NCBI GenBank assembly: GCA_963920635.1
Contig: OY987301.1
Span: 40,771,820 to 40,835,819 of the forward strand
Direction: 5' to 3'
Length of the DNA: 64,000 bases
From: Pseudeuparius sepicola
Taxonomy: Eukaryota > Arthropoda > Insecta > Coleoptera > Anthribidae
Shown here: piece by piece, positions 47,963 to 61,740 of the stretch
Layout of the letters: the number at the start of each line of letters is the position of its first letter
Position numbering within the stretch: the first letter of the stretch is position 1
The notes under the pieces: model-generated
Database searches by the model: none
What the model was told of the DNA's origin: nothing
What the model saw: only the letters and a program-made list of their open reading frames with translations
Translations under genes and position numbers: made by a program

Positions 47963-49368
47963 CTAAGTATACTTGTCCATTGTCTTAAGAAAATTTGACA
48001 CTTTTTTCTTAAACAATTCATAATTAAAGATTCTTTGTAGGTTTTCAGGTATCAGCGCATAAAATTTTGCTGCAAAGTATAAGCAACTTCGCTGACCGAT
48101 ACTTTTCGAACATTTCGGTGCCAAGAAAACTCTCTCTTTGTTTCTAGTAGAATAATTATGTTTATTTTTTTGCAAAGTGATTTTACCTTTAAGTAAAATA
48201 ACTCTCAAACAGAAGAGCTGTCTAACATCAAGAATGTTACTAACCAAAAAGAGGGTCTCGCTAGGGTAAGTCAACTGTTTCCTGTACATAATTTTCAGTG
48301 CCCATTTTTGTACCACATTTAAAGACTCTAGGTGATTGTTGCTGACACCACCCCATCCCACTATTCCATATGTTATATGAGATTGTATTAGGGCATAATA
48401 TACTGTTTTTAAGTGTTGTTCATCCAAGTAATCTTTAAGAAATTTCAATTTGTATAATATGCTTCTGATCTTATTTGTTACCGATCTTATATGCAAGTCC
48501 CAGCGCAAGTGTCTATCAATAAGCAGCCCTAAGTATTTAATTGATTGCGTTTCCGGAATTTCTATTTGTGAATCTATGAACAACAGCCCCATATCAGGAA
48601 GATTGTTTTCATATGACGTGAATGGTAAATATTTAGTTTTAGTTGCATTCAGAGTGAGTTTGTTAAATTGAAACCATTTCATGATTTCCCTAAAATCCCT
48701 TTCAGCTTTTAACTTAAGTTCATCCCATGAGTTTGCGGAATCAGTTATTACAGTGTCGTCGGCGAAACATAATATATTATGGCTTTCTGTGGAAAGTTGT
48801 AACAGGCTATTTATATATATAAGAAATAGGACCGGTCCTAAAACCGTGCCCTGAGGAACACCAAATGTGACATTTCGTGGATCACTGCATATTCCGTCAA
48901 TTATCACTATTTGCGTCCGGTCTGACAAGTAGCTTTTCAATAAATCGTAGACATTACCTCGCAGGCCGCAATTTTCTAGTTTATCAAGAAGGATAGAATG
49001 GTTCACTGTGTCGAATGCTTTCTTTAAATCGACGAAAATACTTAACGTTGGTATTTTATTATCTAGCATTTCATACAGGTATTTAGTTAACGTAAGAATG
49101 GCGTCCTCAGTTGAACGGCCTGACCGAAATCCGTATTGGTTATTGGATATTATATCGAATTTGGTAAGGAAATTTGTCAAGCGTGATTTTAAAATTTTTT
49201 CAATAATTTTAGCGAATACAGATATTAGCGTAATGGGGCGATAGTTATTTACATCATCTCTTGCACCGTTTTTATGTATTGGCTTTACTACTCCTACTTT
49301 TAATACGCTTGGAAAAATTCCTTTAGTGAAGCATAGGTTTAGAACTATATACCAGCAGATGTTTTAAC
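47963..49368 (-). CDS. LINE reverse transcriptase, 5'-truncated but open
   Basis: A single frame is open for about 468 codons from about 49368 to 47963 with no stop. Upstream of the TTG at 49180 it continues through CFTKGIFPSVLKVGVVKPIH and NYRPITLISVFAKIIEKIL. Counted from that TTG, the catalytic Asp lies in FVDLKKAFDTVNH (residue 51), followed by GVPQGTVLGPVLF (107-119) and FADD (139-142). A thumb-like region with KYLGLLIDRHLRWDLHI and a C-terminal basic tail follow. The palm motifs and FADD fit a jockey/CR1-group non-LTR retrotransposon. The endonuclease and the start of ORF2 are missing because the copy is 5'-truncated, as is usual for LINEs, so it cannot move on its own. The intact frame suggests a recent insertion. 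It lies on the opposite strand from, and differs in sequence from, the 37-kb LINE. Confidence 0.92.
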
Positions 49369-51533
49369 TGTAAAAAGTACCTACTTTTTCCGGTGCTCAA
49401 ATAAATTAAGACGATAGGTAAAACTGTCATAGAGACAGACAGTGTCAAGTTGAAGATCTTTATCTTTACCTGTTTTTGGTAATTATTAAAAATAAAAAAA
49501 CCTTACAATATTCTTATAACCAATACCTTATTGTAGCTACCTATTTCTGCTATTTATTTATGCCACAAAGTATTATTTGTGGTTAGCGTTTAATTTATTC
49601 ACAATCTAGAGAAAAAGTTAAAATAAAATAAGATTAATAAATCACGTTATATTATTATTTACTTGGGTGTTGGGCTAGTTCCCAAAACGAACTTATTGCA
49701 AAATGTGTGTTTAACCATAATAAAAATCAATTAAAAAAGAAAATATATCTAACGTCCAACGAGAGATGGCACTGGAGATATAAATTCAATGAAAAAGGAA
49801 GACTACAAATAGTAAATTCATGAGATAATAAAGCATTATTATTTATTATAACTTCTTTAAATTCTGATAATTTATAATTGCTTTAATTTGCAGAATAGTG
49901 CTCTTTAAACGATTTATAAGTGATCGTATGGTGACCTTTTTGAAAGAAGCCATTTTGTATAGTGGAAAAGAAGGTGATATAGAGCGGCCATATTGATATG
50001 TTCAATAATTTTTTTAACGTTAGAAGGAAATTTTTGCATTATTAGTTACAATACATTCAGAATATGTAACGCAATTTATTTAAATACAGGAGTTGTGAAA
50101 AAACGGGAAAAAATAAAAAATATTTTTTTGTTTAAATTAATTTCAAGGAATTTTCGAGGCGCAGTTGTTATTTCGCACTAAAATAAGTGGTTTTACCATA
50201 AAACTTTGTAGGCAGATGAATTTCGAGTCCAGGGTGGGCAATAAAATTAATAATATACCAGATTCTACTTCGTTATTCAACAAAGTCGTCATATTTCTGT
50301 TTGTGATTGTGAGAACACAGAAATTGTATGCCGTTTTATTGCAAAAATGATTTTTTAAAAGATTTGTTCGTCAATATATGCTTTTTAAGGTTTTATAAAT
50401 CTTGTTTGTATCATGTAAATACCTCTAATATAACAATTAAAAGAATATAGCAATATAGCAACTGCTTAGTGGCTGATAACATATTTTATAAGGGCTGAAA
50501 AGACGTAATAAAGAAGCAATTTAATTACTATTTCAGCTTGTATTATAACCCTTTATAGAACTTAAAGCTGTATAAATGGGGGCCTTTTTTGGGTATATTG
50601 ATACTTTATTAGTGCTGAAAGATGGTTTAGAACTCTTAATTATATAGCTTGAGGCTATATAAAAAAGCGGTATATAGACACTGTTACAGCTTTTAAAAAA
50701 CAATTTGTGCTATATACTTTTGGCCCCCCTCGCACACCGCGATATCTGCATGTTTTTTGGGCCTTTTTGGTTTCAGATCATGCCTAATGCTTATTTTTAT
50801 ATCGCACAAAATAAAAAATGTAGCATACATTCGTCCGGTGACTGTACCAGATTAATATTATATTTATTATTAAAAAAGCAACACAATATAACCGCAAAAA
50901 GGAGTCGCCTTGCGTCTTGTTTCTTTTCTCCAGTTAATTTTTTTTAGCAAGCTCCACCCAGGAAGCTAATATTTAAATTTTACAAACGGAACCTACAAAA
51001 ACGTTGAAAATTTTAAAAAAATCTCCCACTTTTCAACTAGGAATTATTGAGTTAACGCGGTTCGCCGAATCACTCCCTCTACTCAGCTTAGTCCGAAAGT
51101 TCTCCCCAGAAATCCTCAAACCGGCCCGGCAATCCGGCGATCTTTTCGCGGGCTCGCAAAAACCGGACACCGGTTTTGATTTAGGGCCGGGCGGCCCGGA
51201 GGCCGCAGATGCTAATGCTGAACTTATAATCCGCGGGCCGCGCCCGGCACGTCCCCGAGTGCTTTTGTTAGTTTTGGGCGACGTGCGCCGACTAAAGCCC
51301 GGTTTTAGGGGCAACTTAGAGCGCCGGGACCGGGTCGTAGCTGGTAAATAAAGCGCACGAACGTAGCGGTGATTACGTTCGTGTTTGGAGCCGGTCGTGA
51401 AGGAAAATAGATACGTAGATACTACGGTGTAAGTTTGAATACAACTTAGTGTCACAACACAACGTTCAGATATAAGGTATAGAGAATAGGTATTTACGAT
51501 TTTAGTACCTCTTGTAGGTATAGATAGATAAAT
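49369..51533. other. AT-rich DNA and a GC-rich island
   Basis: Positions 50400-50710 carry TATAGC-rich repeat-like sequence ending near a GGCCCCCCTCGCACACCGCG stretch. Positions 51055-51345 are strongly GC-rich; opposing ORFs (51004-51351 plus and the minus frame crossing the microsatellite) have no recognised domain. Confidence 0.35.
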
Positions 51534-52020
<487 letters not shown>

Positions 52021-52614
52021 GATTCAACTTTAAATTTCATTTTTGTAAATGAAAAATTTTCTGCTCAATGTCGGTCTTAATTCTTGTTTTTAAATTTTGT
52101 CATCTAGCAGTACCTGTAAACGAAATACTAGCGATCGTGCTCGGCTAAGTAGGTAAAATCAAGCGTTTTGTATGGTTAGAAAGAAAGAACATATGCAGTA
52201 TTTTAATGTAGGTAGCCCGACTTAAATCAGTGACTATTTTTCTATAGTCACTGCTTAAATATTCATCTACATTTTGGGTTTATGAGTCATTGACATTCGG
52301 AGAATGGATGATTTTGTCGAAACACAATATATAGGGTATTCCAGAAATATGTCTAAAACCTTAATCAGCGTCATCTTTGGCAGATTTTTCGATCCAAGAC
52401 CTCCTTAAAACGTTACAGTCAACGTTACATGTGTAAAAAATGGTCTTATTATGGGAAAGTTTTGTGTAATGTTACACTGAAGACCGGGAAACTATATTAG
52501 AATTAATATCAAGAAGTTACATGTGTAAGGGTAACAATCAAAATTTTACTAGATTTTCTCGAAAATAACTTAAGTTAAATAAAACGATTTTGGCACAACG
52601 ATATATAACTTTTT
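52021..52614. other. No gene; short hairpin and element-end word
   Basis: TATAGGGTATTCCAGAAATAT at about 52331 resembles a TACAGGGTGT-type end. AGTGACTAT-TTTTCT-ATAGTCACT (52230-52251) is a small perfect hairpin. No gene recognised. Confidence 0.4.
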
Positions 52615-53092
52615 TTATTTAATTATTTGTTTCTTTCATTTACTATACATGAACTACTACCAGTGACTATAGATGATAGTCACATATTTAATAATATTTT
52701 TGTACATTTTTTTAATGCTAGACCATCATCTAGACAAAGTAAGACATTTTATTTAGGTATGCCAAGAAGTAACGCCTTTAAATTCTCGCCCATTCATCAA
52801 ATGTGTAGTACTTATGTAGTACATATGACAAGCCTGATGTTTTTTGTTGCAGCATTAATGTATTTAAATTTAAAATTGGTATTTAGTCATTGTTGTTGGA
52901 TAGTTGATGTTGAGGACTGGATATCTCTAACTTTGTGAATTTGTTCAGTTCCTAAACTATTAATTATTAGTAGTTAATCTAAGTTTAAGTTTATTTTTCT
53001 TTCTTTATGCACACCTTATAGTCTTATTGGTGTCTTAGTTTATTCTTTCTCTGCAACTGGCTGTGCTTGTTGAGTAATGTATATTAAATATA
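52615..53092 (+). pseudogene. LINE 3' end with ORF2 C-terminal remnant
   Basis: The frame includes RPSSRQSKTFYLGMPRSNAF followed by an SP.H..C..YN-like segment, resembling the C-terminal region downstream of the reverse transcriptase in jockey-group LINEs. It is followed by a plausible 3' UTR rich in T and ending GAGTAATGTATATTAAATAT with a short AT tail at about 53092. The copy is heavily 5'-truncated. The family call rests on the motif and on 3'-end architecture. Confidence 0.45.
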
Positions 53093-53122
53093 TATATAAA
53101 AAGTTGAACTTCACTGCCTTGG
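53093..53122. repeat. Orphan end of the 7.6-10.8 kb inverted repeat family
   Basis: A stretch with AAGTTGAACTTC and TGCCTTGGTAC differs at one position from 7978-8007 and from the mirror at 10282-10311. It abuts the LINE 3' tail exactly, so the LINE probably inserted into this older repeat or the junction reflects a shared target. Confidence 0.55.
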
Positions 53123-54171
53123 TACACAAAATAACTTTTACAAGAAAAAATCTTATTTTTGGCCGAAGATTACCCCTTTGTATAATACCACCAATTCGTA
53201 TATATAAAATTATTGTTAATTCCAACACACTTTTGTCAATTCGTTTTCTTCAGGTAGGTACTGTTAATAGATAGTTGCGTGTATTTTTATTTGAAAATTG
53301 AGTGGGTTGCTATATGGAGATTACACGCAAATTTTGCTTGATGTTTTGGATATCAAAGAAATTTTGCAGTAACTATGTTTCCATTAAAACAATGCGAAAT
53401 ACATCCTGCGGGGGATGAGCATTACCTAGTAAGTTATAAAAACATAATTCTTGATAAAGTAATTGGATGGAGGAAAGGGTACTCTGCCCCGGGAATCCAA
53501 AATTCGGATTTATTTATAAAAGGTTCGTGGGTGTTTTATAATTAAAACGGACCTAATGAGTTAAGCGTTGTCGTTTTTTCATTTTCGGTCGTTAGGCGTC
53601 GGTAGTGCTGACAGGAAGATTACGCTGTCCAGAGCCGGCGCTTTAAAATTATTATTAATGCTTTCAAAAATAAATCCATTAAAATATTATTAATGAAGGG
53701 CGCTAATTAAAAATGTGGCGCCAATTTAAAGTTTGCGCCTTGTAGTTTCGTAAATCAGTAGTCATGCATTTTAATTACTCAAAGTAGTAAAAAGGATTGT
53801 TCGGCTCTAGGGATGAAAACACCGACCCTCTTACTAAGAACTTTTTTATTTCGCAATCAAAATAAAATTAATCATCTTAAGTTCTGAGGTTTTTCATATA
53901 TTGTACACTGTTCCATTCCAATATAAAGGACTATATTATATAATTAGGTATAGGTACTTGATTTCTGCAACGCTGAACTCAAACTTGGTTTATTAAACTG
54001 TTAAAATTATGGCAACGGGAAAAAAATGCTGTTTTCTTTATCTTGGATAGGACAGGCGCAGTGGCCACTGGCACCACACGACGAAAAAAATCGACAGGGT
54101 GGTTTAATGTTAAAACACCATTGTTGCAGAATCTTTTAGAAAATAAAATCATGCAAATATGTCTGCTATAA
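53123..54171. other. No gene recognised
   Basis: A moderately GC-rich patch at 53580-53645. Short ORFs have no recognised motif. Confidence 0.35.
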
Positions 54172-55037
54172 TAGACCGGGAGCAAGCGACCTTTTTAATA
54201 ACCAAAACCACAAAAGTTGAAATTTTTTCTTAAGCTTTATTTGGTCTCACTATATAGTAAGCGAATGGTCCTCCAGCTGGCGCACTACCGGGGGGTGTAG
54301 CTATGGCAGCCTCCCATACACATAAAATAATAATACAAGAAAGTGATACCGCAAAAGCTAAAACTTTGTTAATATGTCGATTATGTCATAATTAAATGAA
54401 AAACGCATCCAGCCGAATTTGGAGTGGGGGATTATGCCCCAGTTTTTCATGTAAAGAAGTATGAAAAATATGCGCCGAGTAAACTAATACCGCAAAAGCT
54501 GAAATATCGTAAACTAATAGTTCAGATAATAACTTGAACGAAAAAAAAAACCATCCAGCTTTATATTTAGTGGGGGAAAGGTGCCCAGCTGATGCAGTGA
54601 AGGACGCTGCGCATCGGTAAGTGCTCGTGCGCGTTGTATTTTTGACTGCGTCAGCTGTACACTTTTCCCTCACTAAATATAAAGCTGTTCTTTTTCGTTC
54701 AAGTTATTAACTGAACTATTAGTTTACGAAATTTCAGCTTTTGCGGTATAAGTTTACCCAGCGCATATTTTTCACTTCTTTACGTGAAAAGCTGGGGCAT
54801 AATCCCCCACTCTAAATTCGGCTGGATACGTTTTTTTCACTCAGTTATAACATAATCGACATGTTAACAAAGTTTCAGCTTTTGCGGAATCAGTTTTCCT
54901 GTATTATTATTTTAAGTGTGTGGGAGGCTGCCTCAGCTACACCCCCCCGGAAGTGCGCCAGCTGGAGGTTCATTCACTTACTAATGTTCAGCTTTTGTGG
55001 TTTTGGTCATTAAAAAAGGTCGCTGGCTCCCGGTCTA
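54172..55037. mobile_element. 866-bp near-perfect palindrome (foldback)
   Basis: Left arm about 54172-54599 and right arm 54645-55037 are inverted copies around a loop of about 45 bp. The outer ends read TAGACCGGGAGC and continue through GCGACCTTTTTAAT. TAA lies outside each end (54169-54171 and 55038-55040), compatible with the 3-bp TWA duplication of PIF/Harbinger elements, though AT context weakens this. CAGCTTTTGCGGTAT-type words recur within each arm. No ORF with a recognised domain; the 54392-54673 minus ORF only crosses the loop. Confidence 0.85.
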
Positions 55038-56926
55038 TAAGGAAATTAATATCCAAAATAAAATGATTGTTTGTTATGTCCCTTTAATTTGACAAGTGTA
55101 CATGACATATTTCCTTAGATTTCTTAAGAAAAGCGAATCTAAAAAGAAATCAAGAATATTTTGTTACCTTTTAGTTTGAAATGAAGTCCGTGGCTAGCTG
55201 TTGTGTATACCTAAGTATAGAACGCATTAAATTTTCCAGTTTCTTCTTTATAGGTATAGTGGACCATTGGTTCGCTTTGGGGCTATACGCCATTGAATAT
55301 AAGAAATACGCCCCCTATATAGGCTCAATGCTAAACTAGTGTTTGTTGTTTTGTTATAATACCGTATTAATATACGGTATAGTTTTGTTCAAAATCAGTC
55401 AAAAAAGCTTTATTTTCTAAAGTTGACTTATTTATGGTTGACAAGTACTAAACAGAGTTTCAGACAGGGGGGGGGGCATTCTAATCATAAAGCGATATAA
55501 ATTCATATAGGGGAATTATGAATCATTGTTGCCTGCCAAATCGTTCATCGTGGGTTAAGAAAATCTGGAATTAAGTTTCCACTGGTTTCCACAAAAGGTG
55601 TTAGTATATTGTTAAACTTGATAACCAAATAAACTTTAAGAAGACGACCACAACATATATAGAAGACGACGAGAACAATGAACAAGACCAAAGAACAACG
55701 CAGTGTAGACCCAAGGCTAGCACCAATCACATGGTGACGATGGCCCATATATTAGTTCGCATAGTGCCCGTCGGGGTGTTGGCATCTTAAATTCAGTCGC
55801 GTATAGACCAAATTTTCTACTTTACTTCATGCATACATTACAAAATACTCTTCCAAAATATAATATACCTACAGAATTCTCGCTTCTTCAACTGGTTGGA
55901 CAGATCATCACGTAATTCCAAAATAGTGTTTATTCTTCTGCAATTCACGTAATAGTCTGCGTATTCCATTTTCTTCATGTGCATGGACATTTCATGTTTT
56001 TACAAACAAATCTATTTCTCAAAACTCTGTTAATATGACAAAACTACGAAATATTGACCGCAAAGGCAATTCGTCACCGAAAAAAAGAACGTATATTAGG
56101 TATATAAGTGGTACTAAAGCAGCATATTTAAAATATGAGACATTCTAAATATCAGAAACTGACATGCCACAGACTATCCCTATATAACCTATAAGTCGCC
56201 ATTTTTTTCGTCGATCAGCGCCACCCCAGTCTGCAAACAACAATGAAATATGACGCCATGCTCGGGTCTTTAATATAATATCGGTCCAGCTTTAGATTAA
56301 ACTCGCAATTAATAGACTACTAAAGTATTTTTTACACTATAGTGAAAAAGTATGTTACTTGCACTAGTGCAAAAAAGTTAAACTTTTGGCATAGTAGGTA
56401 GTGCAAAAATTAGTAGCTTTTTGCACGATAGTAGAAAAAGTTTTTTTTATTGAATGGCGTCGCATACTGAATATTATGTCGAACCTGTTGCCCTAAAAGT
56501 TTTTCATAATCAAATTAAGTCCTCAAGTACCAATCATTTTTTAGGGAAATCGAAGAAAGTTAAAAAAATACAATTTTTGTCTTCAGTTGTTGTTATTGAT
56601 AGAAAAAGACACTTTCACAAGGCCTAACATGACGGATTTTCATGATTAAAAATTGACAAAAGACACTAGGAATTTATAACTTTCTCCGATTTTCACAAAA
56701 AATTGGTATTTGTATAGATTTGAAATAATTCCGAATAATATTATCTTATAAAATTTTTCGATAAAATAATGCCTAACGTGGTTTCTCAAAAAATAATTTT
56801 TTTTTTAAGTGTAGATAGTAGTCTGTGAATCTGCACCTCGAGAAAGAGAATTGGGTGAACAGATTCAGTTTTTGAGAAACATAAATCTAAAAAAAATGTT
56901 TTGGAAATAAGTTAACCTAACAAATG
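55038..56926. other. No gene recognised
   Basis: AT-rich with a G-run near 55465 and a stretch of TTTTTGCAC/GTGCAAAA words at 56360-56430. No supported gene or element. Confidence 0.35.
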
Positions 56927-57420
56927 TTACACGGGTGTTGACAATGTTGTAATGGGCTCATTCTTCCTAATAACCTCATTTATTTTTTCTAGTACCTTTC
57001 TAACTTGCTGTGCCCTTCCCGCTTTTTTAAGCAACGCCAAACCCCCTAACATATGGTCGTAATCGTGTCTTTCCATAAAACCACAACTCTGATACGCACT
57101 TCCCCTAACTATCGGATTTCGTTGATGGCACAGGACAACTGCCCCGAACTGGCCCAAACCAAATCTACAAGCTTTCCGCACGACTAATACCAAACACCCC
57201 CCGGCCCACCCAGGAGAGGAAACAGCCCGCCATATCCTGCCACTAATGACTCCGCTTCGGCTTCGGCGCCACGATATAGGTAGGTGGACGGGAAGGCATT
57301 AGGAATTAGGGCGACTACGGGCCTAAAGTCCCCCCATATAGGATTAATTCCGCTTACGCAAGTAGGGCGTGGACCACGTTCCGTGTGCTCCTGTCGGTTA
57401 GGGGAAATTGAAAACGTCAT
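56927..57420 (-). CDS. Unidentified ORF pair in GC-rich island
   Basis: Two minus-strand frames overlap by about 10 bases in different phases. The first (57420-57184, 78 codons) opens with ISPNRQEHTERGPRPTC and ends in a Gly-rich stretch. The second (57193-56927, 88 codons from a TTG) contains ERHDYDHMLGGLALLKKAG and a basic amphipathic tail with QVRKVLEKINEVIRKN. Both look more protein-like than most ORFs here and both lie in or beside a GC-rich island (57180-57480). A single gene with a frameshift or a short intron between them is possible. No family is recognised. Confidence 0.3.
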
Positions 57421-58348
57421 GGACGGGGACCGGCAAGAGTGATGCGTTTCGTATTTGGCGCGGGGAAGAAATTCTGTGCGTTTCTATGTATTTTTATTTC
57501 GCTTTTAGTTTAGTTTTTAAATACTACCTATTTGAAACTAGCATACATGGTCAGGGTAGGTTAAATCGACTTAAATTGCGCATAGTTATGAACTGAGAAA
57601 AATGGTAATAAAGTTTGCATGTCGACGGCTCAGTCCCATCTTCGAGTGGCCTGTCACTCCTGTCAGTTGATTTGAAAAGTGCGTGCGAACTAACCTGCGC
57701 TAACTGTTATCGTTGTGCGAATATTACGCCGAGACAATGCCTACGCTTGCGAAAAGACTGCAAAGAGTGTTGGTGACGCAATGTCTTACATTTGTGTTGG
57801 GGGTTGATTGTAAATAATGGCGGAGATTAATTCATTGGTTCCTATCTGAATTTACTGCTTAAAAATATCTAGGACCTGTCATATACCTGGCTGTAAGCCG
57901 AATTTTAATAATACCTTGAAGTAGCTAAATTTTCCTTGATGGAAAGCAGGCGGTCAACTTTTCGTTTTTGGTTTCCCAAAGGACGACAATTTAAAAGTGA
58001 AATAAATGATTAACTGCTGTCCTCCTTCCAAACATTCAGTTATTATTATAAGCATTATAAGTTAACAACAACAATTGTTTGCCAGACGGTGCAAAAGCAT
58101 TTGCTGTTGTCTGATTGTGAAATTCATTAATGATTGCAATAATTATAATTCAAATAAATACAAAATAGTAACAGAGAATTTGGCGAGTGACACGGTCATG
58201 GCGAGTGACACGTCACTGCTCTTGGCTACACGCTGCATACAGCCGCTGTTATCAGCAGTTTTACGATGCCTATTCCACAGAAAATTTACCATTTATTCTG
58301 CGATGGTTAAGTTTCTACCACGGTAATATGCACAAAGGGCAGAATCAG
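57421..58348. other. Flank of GC island, no gene recognised
   Basis: Positions 57600-57790 are moderately GC-rich. At 58180-58215 GGCGAGTGACACG is directly repeated. Short ORFs have no recognised domain. Confidence 0.35.
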
Positions 58349-58509
58349 CTCGAGGGACCCGCGCTCTTTTTAATTGAGGCAGTGACGTTAAGCGAGTGAG
58401 ACGGTGTTCGGCGAATTCAAACGAATGCCGGCAAGTACTTCTCGCTCTTTTTTCCTATAGAAAATGTTTGACTTTTTGTATTTCACTGATTTAATTTGGT
58501 AGCTACTGT
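58349..58509 (+). repeat. Dispersed repeat, copy 2
   Basis: Direct-orientation partner of 35419-35590, sharing GAGGCAGTGACGT, a CTATAGAAAAT-like stretch, TTTTGTATTTCAC and a final GCTA(T/C)T(T)ACTG region in order. The CpG content is higher than in copy 1, as expected if copy 1 has decayed further. Confidence 0.55.
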
Positions 58510-61500
58510 AGTTAATTTGTAGTTATATCTACTTTATAGTAATGTCGCAATGTGCCAAATATGGGGAAAATCGGTTAAACAATTAAATTGTTATGATGGC
58601 CAAAATAGCTCTAATTTTGATCAACGCAAAGACGACACTCAATATTTTCTGAGATGCACGCATTTAAAGTACCTAAATTATTTTCCAAGACATACTGAAT
58701 ATAAACACTTGCATGGGGCTTACACAGTTTACCTATAAACAGAAAAAAGGCAAATAATTGGCCGCACTTGTAATCAAACAAAATAGCGATTAAAAAACCA
58801 ACGAAAATTTTAAAAACACAAATGACGGCCAAACTCGAATGATTGCGAAATAATAATAACGCGAGCAGCGGGACTAACTCCAATCCTGAAAAATTTGACC
58901 GCTTTGCTCGGCCCAGGTGTCCTTCGGTTTAATGGCCCATCAGCCCATAAGAATACAAGGTCGAGGAGGCTCAGCATTATCACGCGTCTATCACGAATAG
59001 GCGAATAGGTGTTGTTAGTTTATTAATTTTTATGTATGAAATGAGTTGGCAAAATACTTGCTCCACTAAAAACCCGCAAACGGAACAATATTAATATAGG
59101 GATTGGTAGGATTAATATATTTATATTTGCGAGATTACAAACACAGTCGTGCGAAATAAACAATAAAATAACCACATGAATTGTGTAAACTCGTATAATA
59201 TTTTGAGAATAAATATGACGTCCATATCTATCATCCTATTTAAAATTCATGCCAATTTAATAATGTTGTGATGGAAAGCGTATGGAAATTTGAATAGATT
59301 AGACCCATACTGATATTTATATACTTCATATTACTACTAATACAGTTTAAAGTGTAATAACTAAGTACAGTTTTTAAAAATATCATGAGAATTGCAACTA
59401 CCTGGAGCAAAAATGGAGATATTTTAATGAGCAACTTTAAGCCCCTAAACAGAAAGACAAAGTAGATGCCAAACAATTTTAATTGTTCTAGCGTAGGTAT
59501 CTAACCAAAACAATTTAAAAACCTGAAAATAATAATAACTGAACAAAACCGCTGCCATTAGAATCACTACCTACTCACCAGTCTTTTTAAATCCATTATT
59601 TAATAGTAAATTCTAATATTACACACAAATCCCACAATATTTTCACTTTGTAAGACTCCCATCCCTACGTTATCAGATCGAATTTACTTTGTTTCTGCAA
59701 AATAATACCAAAATTGAATTCGTTGACCTCGAAAACATAAACAACATATCTATGATATACTCGGTATTTTCAAATTGAACCCTTTGCACCTCTCTCAACC
59801 ACTAAAAATTCTCTCTAGGTCCTAACAATTATGTAGTAATTTCTTGGCTAAAAACTGTTCTATTGCGAAAAACTTTGGTTTTCGAAATTTTAGAACATTC
59901 AAACCGATTTAACGAATCAATATTTTTAAATTTATTTGCCGAACAGTAGTTATGGTAATGTGGAAGCAATTCCATGCTTGTATTTATCTTATATTGCAGA
60001 TTCTTATGACATTTTATAATATAAATTGGACTAAAATCAGTAAAATCAACAACTAAATTCATACATACAAGGCACTAAAAGCAAAAAAGGGCAAAAAAAA
60101 CACCAATGAAAATGATGTTCGAAGTTAAAATTTTCATAAAAAGGCGAGAGTATAAGAAGGTTGAGTTATAAAATACTAGGAAATTTTAAAGTAATTTTCC
60201 CAAGTAAATATTGTCTGAGCATGACAAAATGTTGTTATACATATATTTTGGCTCTCGAAAACTGAATTTTCTCCTTTATCTGCCAGGGCATTGCGGCGAT
60301 ATCGGATATCGTGGGAAATGAGAGATGGCCGGCGCGAGAATTGTGTAAAAATAGAAAGTAAACGTTTGTTCGTGTATCTACGGCATACATTTACACCGAT
60401 GGTGTTTTGGACTTATTTGTACACAATCTTTTCCGCGCTGAACTCTAGCATATCGTTGCCATATAACAAATTGGTTTAAAATACAATAACTCATAGATTT
60501 TTAAAGAAATGGTGTACCTTGAAGTGAACAGAAGACGATAAACTACATACATGAAGTTAGAGAGATGCGAAGGAGATAACCTACCCGCCCGTGCTCGGAG
60601 AATATTCGCGAACGTTCCCTATTCTCTCATGAGCACAACAGAGCAAGGAAAAAAACGTTCCCTTGAAAATGCTGAATATGCTCGAAAGGCACAAAAGGCA
60701 CGTGTGACATCATTTTAGGAATTTGGCAACGTCGCAATTTTCAGCATCTACGTGGCATCGCCGCTACCATAGCACTCTCATTAATCTCACTACTTATCAA
60801 TCAGCCTTTCAATGAAAGACGGAGACACAAAACACATTGCGTATTTGCTCATTTTCAACATTTTGACCGGCAAGAGTTGGCCATTTTGCTATAATGAAAC
60901 ACCCATCTAGGCCGTTTATTTTCATTTATTCTCGTTGGTTCGTTTTTGCTGAAAGTGGTCAGAATATAAGTTCTTTCGCATTTTAAAAATTATGTATTTT
61001 GATCTCAAAACGCAGAAAAAACGACTTTGAATGGAATTATATAACTAAATTTGGACGATTTATACCACCCGATCACATAATATGTATACGAAACGTCAAA
61101 ATATGAGCGAATGATTATCTTATAAAGTCATAATATCATGGGTAAGATGCGTAATGTCGGTATCAAATGTACTCAAAGCTTGAAATGTGAGCAAGTTCTT
61201 CATAAGTCCTTAATCCAAAGAAAGACTAACTCATGAAAAGGAATTAAAACGTGCTCAAATGAGCCGGCATTTTAGCTTTAGTTCCTCTTTTTTAATAAGT
61301 ACATTATTTAAAATGGCTTGATTTTAATTATAACTATACTAAAATCGAGCAATCCGTACGCCTGGCGTAAATAAAAGCACGTGTTCAATGACGTTCCGCG
61401 ATTGGTTGGAAGGCCATAAAATTTCACCGGACTCGGCAACAGGGACGTACTCGATCGCAAAAGTGTAGTTATGTGGTTTTATCTTGCTGTTTTCAGCTAT

Positions 61501-61740
61501 TTAGACACTGCCACAAATAACTTTATCGATGTTTTGAACCATTTTAACAGAAGGCAAATATTTTTAGTGGAAAAATTTGAAAGTATGTAATCATAAATTC
61601 CTACTATACAATTTCAAATTAAAATGTTTTTATAATTCTGCTTTAATATAGGTATTTTACGAGGTGTTTTATGTATTTGTTTTCCTTTAATTTTTTTAAA
61701 AATAAACCTTTTCTCTAAAATCAGTTTTGGTGTTTTTAAG
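58510..61740. other. No gene recognised
   Basis: AT-rich DNA with scattered short ORFs lacking motifs. Slightly GC-richer patches lie at 60590-60640 and 60720-60780. No element ends were found. Confidence 0.35.
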
